NCBI RefSeq assembly: GCF_003024155.1
Contig: NZ_CP028136.1
Coordinates: 1,240,001-1,304,000, forward strand
Direction of reading: 5' to 3'
Length of the DNA: 64,000 nucleotides
Source: Christiangramia fulva
Lineage (GTDB): Bacteria > Bacteroidota > Bacteroidia > Flavobacteriales > Flavobacteriaceae
The first letter of the stretch is position 1. Every line of letters begins with the position of its first letter. A program made the translations under genes and the position numbers. The notes under the pieces were generated by a model. The model saw nothing but the letters and a program-made list of their open reading frames with translations, searched no databases and was not told where the DNA came from. Of this stretch, positions 61,045-64,000 are shown one piece after another.

Positions 61045-62538
61045 ATGTCTTTAAAATCTTTTGCCGCACGAATTTTTGCCGCTTTTATCAGGAAAAAGAT
61101 CGATTCCTGGGCATCAAATCCGTTTAAAACTCAGGAAAAAATTTTTCATCACCTTATTGAAAAAGGGAAAAAAACCAAATTTGGCAGGGAACATAATTTT
61201 GAATCTATTTCTACTCATGCCGATTTTGTTAAAAATGTTCCTATCAGGGATTATGAAGAGCTCAAGATTTATGTAGATGATATGGTCGCTGGTAAAGAAG
61301 ATATTCTTTGGCCGGGAAAACCTCTGTATTACGCCAAAACTTCAGGAACTACCAGTGGTGCCAAGTATATTCCCATTACAAAAGAATCTATGCCCACACA
61401 TATACACGCGGCGCGAAACGCTATTCTGTGCTATATAAATGATACTGGAAATTCCGATTTTGTAGATGGTAAAATGATCTTTTTACAGGGAAGTCCCGAG
61501 CTAGACGAGAAAAATGGTGTAAAACTCGGCCGACTTTCAGGAATTGTGGCTCATTACGTGCCCGGATATCTACAGAAAAACCGAATGCCCAGCTGGGAAA
61601 CCAACAGCATTGAAGACTGGGAAACCAAGGTGGAAGCCATCGTAGATGAGACGCTGAAAGAAGATATGACCGTTATCAGTGGAATTCCTTCGTGGGTGCA
61701 AATGTATTTTGAAAGGCTGGTTGATCGCACGGGTAAGAAGGTGGGCGAAATTTTTCCTAATTTTTCTCTTTTCATCTATGGCGGTGTTAATTTCGAACCC
61801 TACCGCGCAAAATTTGAAAACCTGATTGGCCGAAAAGTAGATAGTATTGAATTATATCCCGCTTCTGAAGGTTTCTTTGCCTTTCAGGACAGGCAGGATG
61901 AAAAGGGAATGCTACTACAATTAGATTCGGGAATGTTCTACGAATTTGTAAAAGCCGACGAATTCTTTAATGAAAATCCAAAACGCTTGCTGTTGAATGA
62001 GGTTGAAATTTGGGTGAATTATGTCATGATAGTTTCCAGCACCGCAGGCCTGTGGGCCTATAATATTGGCGATACCATTCAGTTCACCTCGTTGAAACCT
62101 TTCAGAGTAATAGTCTCTGGCAGGATCAAACATTTTATTTCGGCTTTTGGTGAACATGTGATCGCGAAAGAAGTGGAGCAGGCGATGCAGGAAGCGGTTG
62201 CCGAAACCGGTGCTTCCATAAGCGAATTTACCGTTGCCCCACAGATTAATCCCGAAGGCGAGGAGCTCCCGTTTCACGAATGGTTTATTGAATTTGAAAA
62301 GGAACCGAAAGATTTAGATAAATTTGCAGAGATTATTGACAATTCACTGCAGCGGCAAAATTCCTATTATTTCGATCTGATTGAAGGCCATATTCTTCAG
62401 CGTTTAAAGATCACCAAAGTCGGGAAAAATGCATTTCAGGAGTATATGAAATCGATAGGAAAGCTCGGCGGCCAGAATAAACTTCCGCGTTTAGCGAATG
62501 ACCGCAGCATCGCAGATAAATTAAAAGAAACTAAATAA
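61045..62538 (+). CDS. GH3 auxin-promoter-family acyl-adenylating enzyme
   Basis: A 497-aa member of the GH3 family. In plants these join amino acids to hormones by adenylation; the bacterial substrates are unknown. The ATP-binding signatures are YAKTSGTTSGAKYIPIT (about residues 92-108), FIYGGVNFEPYR and ELYPASEGFFAFQD (about 266-279), with SGRIKHFISAFGEHV in the C-terminal lid. No signal peptide. It begins 3 bases after the M23 gene and is followed after 3 bases by the DUF6909-like gene, so the three form one transcript. A role in lipid or cell-envelope acylation is possible from context, not shown. Confidence 0.9.
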   Translation: MSLKSFAARIFAAFIRKKIDSWASNPFKTQEKIFHHLIEKGKKTKFGREHNFESISTHADFVKNVPIRDYEELKIYVDDMVAGKEDILWPGKPLYYAKTSGTTSGAKYIPITKESMPTHIHAARNAILCYINDTGNSDFVDGKMIFLQGSPELDEKNGVKLGRLSGIVAHYVPGYLQKNRMPSWETNSIEDWETKVEAIVDETLKEDMTVISGIPSWVQMYFERLVDRTGKKVGEIFPNFSLFIYGGVNFEPYRAKFENLIGRKVDSIELYPASEGFFAFQDRQDEKGMLLQLDSGMFYEFVKADEFFNENPKRLLLNEVEIWVNYVMIVSSTAGLWAYNIGDTIQFTSLKPFRVIVSGRIKHFISAFGEHVIAKEVEQAMQEAVAETGASISEFTVAPQINPEGEELPFHEWFIEFEKEPKDLDKFAEIIDNSLQRQNSYYFDLIEGHILQRLKITKVGKNAFQEYMKSIGKLGGQNKLPRLANDRSIADKLKETK

Positions 62539-62541
62539 TAT

Positions 62542-64000
62542 ATGGCAATATCAAAATTACAGGGAAGAACAAGAGCTCAGGAAAGCTCTGGAGCTATTGA
62601 AAGGATGTATATTACCATGCGGCACCTTTTTAACCGCGGATTTTATAAACCCATGGGGGTATCTGGAGAAACCCTTCGGGAATCGCTTTTGACACTCCGC
62701 CCTGAAATTTACGGTTCTGTTGCCGATGATAAAGCCGAACTGGAAGGACTACTTTATGTAATTGACCGTTTGCCTCGCGGAATTGAAGAATGCCGATTTA
62801 TCAATCTTACCAGTGATGAAGGCTACGGAAATTCGCATTTCAAACCCATAGTTCCTCCAAAAAGACGCCGTAACTGCTACCGCATTGACGATGAGCAGAT
62901 GAATATTGAGATCACCCGCGGGCGTTCTGAAATTTATGATATTCTTACCCACCTCACTTTCATGTTCATTGAATCTGAAAAGATCATGAAGCGGGTGGTG
63001 ATCGATGAAGATGGAAGTGTGACCCGCGATTGGCAAAAACTTGAAGCGGCCGTTTATCAAAAAGAAGAGCTCACTCAGGCGCAACGTGAAGTGGCTTTGA
63101 CGCATACCGCGAGTATCCTCGGGAGGACTTTTCAGGAGCTCACGATGATCTATCCTAAATTTTCGACCAGTGAAAACCAGGATCGATTTCTAAAGCTTAT
63201 ATATTCCCTCGGTAAAATGGCCATTCAGGAGGCAGTAAAAAATGATAAAAGAATAATCACTTTCAGTCCGGTATTACGGGAAAGGCTGGGGCATCATATC
63301 CACGGTGAAATTTGGGCAAATCATATAAAAGCCCATTTGCAGAAAAAAGGACTGCTTAACCGTCCAATCCATGTGATCAGTGCCAATATGCACAGTGTAA
63401 TGAACACGGTTTTTGCTCCCGTGGCCCTAAAGCAAGAATTGAAAAAGAAGGGTGAACTGGGTGTATATGAAGATTTGAGCAACAGTGCAAACGGCCCTTT
63501 GAGAAATAAAGTTACCAAAGCCGCTTTGGAACAGGGAATGTTCTTTATTGAAGACACGAGTGGAACCAATATCGATGTGCAGGTATTCGATACGGCAAAG
63601 CTTGAACAAGGTTTTAAAAATCAAAGTTTCAATTCTTTGGAAGATAAGGATAAACCCGTCATTATAGTGATGGATTACGCCTTTGGGGAACAGGCTTATG
63701 AAACCATGGATGAGCTGCTAAAGCCTTTCGCCTATGAAGAAAAGGAAATTAAGATCAACGTAAAATCCATTTCTATAATGGGAAAAGCCGGCATTTTGGA
63801 AGGTGGCAAGGGCGATATTATGATTCCCGACGCACATTTATTTGAAGGCACTGCCGATAATTACCCTTTTGATAATAAATTAAAGAAATCTGATCTTGAG
63901 GGTTATGGCATCAATGTGGTTGATGGCGCCATGATCACCGTATTGGGAACTTCCCTTCAGAATAAGGATATTTTAAGGTTTTTCCACGACTCGACCTGGA
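62542..64000 (+). CDS. DUF6909-like conserved protein (3' end missing)
   Basis: The frame is open from ATG 62542 to the window edge (486 codons), so the C-terminus is missing. The protein opens AISKLQGRTRAQESSGAIER and has MRHLFNRGFYKPMGVSGETL, GLLYVIDRLPRGIEECRFI, PPKRRRNCYRID and YDILTHLTFMFIESEKI. A second part has VIIVMDYAFGEQAYETMDEL and SIMGKAGILEGGKGDIMIPD, which faintly recalls nucleoside phosphorylase/nucleosidase folds. I think it is the family named DUF6909; the name is from memory. It starts 3 bases after the GH3 gene. Function unknown. Confidence 0.8.
   Translation, partial: MAISKLQGRTRAQESSGAIERMYITMRHLFNRGFYKPMGVSGETLRESLLTLRPEIYGSVADDKAELEGLLYVIDRLPRGIEECRFINLTSDEGYGNSHFKPIVPPKRRRNCYRIDDEQMNIEITRGRSEIYDILTHLTFMFIESEKIMKRVVIDEDGSVTRDWQKLEAAVYQKEELTQAQREVALTHTASILGRTFQELTMIYPKFSTSENQDRFLKLIYSLGKMAIQEAVKNDKRIITFSPVLRERLGHHIHGEIWANHIKAHLQKKGLLNRPIHVISANMHSVMNTVFAPVALKQELKKKGELGVYEDLSNSANGPLRNKVTKAALEQGMFFIEDTSGTNIDVQVFDTAKLEQGFKNQSFNSLEDKDKPVIIVMDYAFGEQAYETMDELLKPFAYEEKEIKINVKSISIMGKAGILEGGKGDIMIPDAHLFEGTADNYPFDNKLKKSDLEGYGINVVDGAMITVLGTSLQNKDILRFFHDSTW

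Overview
The window looks like chromosome of a marine-type Flavobacteriaceae (Bacteroidota), perhaps near Gramella/Christiangramia. The evidence is the recurring Bacteroidota promoter element TAnnTTTG, protein families largely confined to this phylum (DUF4175, DUF4837, a DUF6909-like protein, OmpH lipoprotein, TonB-type outer-membrane protein, flavobacterial YtxH/holin cluster), frequent TTG/GTG starts and an A+T-rich composition. The genus is an inference from protein character only.

Bases 1-11.5 kb are accessory. They carry a heavy-metal RND efflux pump (left end cut off), a chromate transporter with a DUF1259 lipoprotein, a Fic protein, and a mobilisation/replication module: accessory protein, relaxase, MobC-like protein, toprim primase and primase-helicase. 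This module has a nested palindrome (possible oriT) and a 600-bp non-coding region packed with two families of short repeats (possible replication origin or control region). The island stops next to a CAU-anticodon tRNA gene. No integrase is visible, so the other end probably lies to the left of the window.

From 11.6 kb on the content is core genome. 11.6-14.7 kb holds mce, rbfA, a LolC/E-like permease and dusB. 14.7-24.2 kb is a long run of minus-strand genes: murQ, a 56-residue lipoprotein, GH18, a GHL10/DigH-like hydrolase, GH9, an NlpC/P60 peptidase and an outer-membrane barrel. The first five are tightly packed and together look like a peptidoglycan or amino-sugar salvage locus. 24.4-29.3 kb has lepA, a four-helix-bundle gene framed by inverted repeats, yebC and a cation:proton antiporter. 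29.4-37.7 kb has a metallo-hydrolase, an S8 and an M1 peptidase, rnpA, an S41 peptidase, a sterol-desaturase-like enzyme, an acetyltransferase and rpiB. 38.2-46.9 kb has rnr, a LysE-family exporter, tRNA-Cys, folB, glnS, the YtxH/holin cluster and gltX.

47-53.5 kb has a giant DUF4175 coiled-coil membrane protein, ybeY, mnmG and a methyltransferase. Two perfect 16-bp parS-like palindromes bracket mnmG. 53.7-64 kb has an OmpH lipoprotein, DoxX, DNA polymerase III delta prime, pgk, a LysM lytic transglycosylase, DUF4837, tatA, an M23 peptidase, a GH3-family adenylating enzyme and a DUF6909-like gene cut by the right edge. Several genes (rbfA, rnpA, holB, a small membrane protein) have the -7 box only 3-4 bases before the ATG, which suggests leaderless mRNAs.
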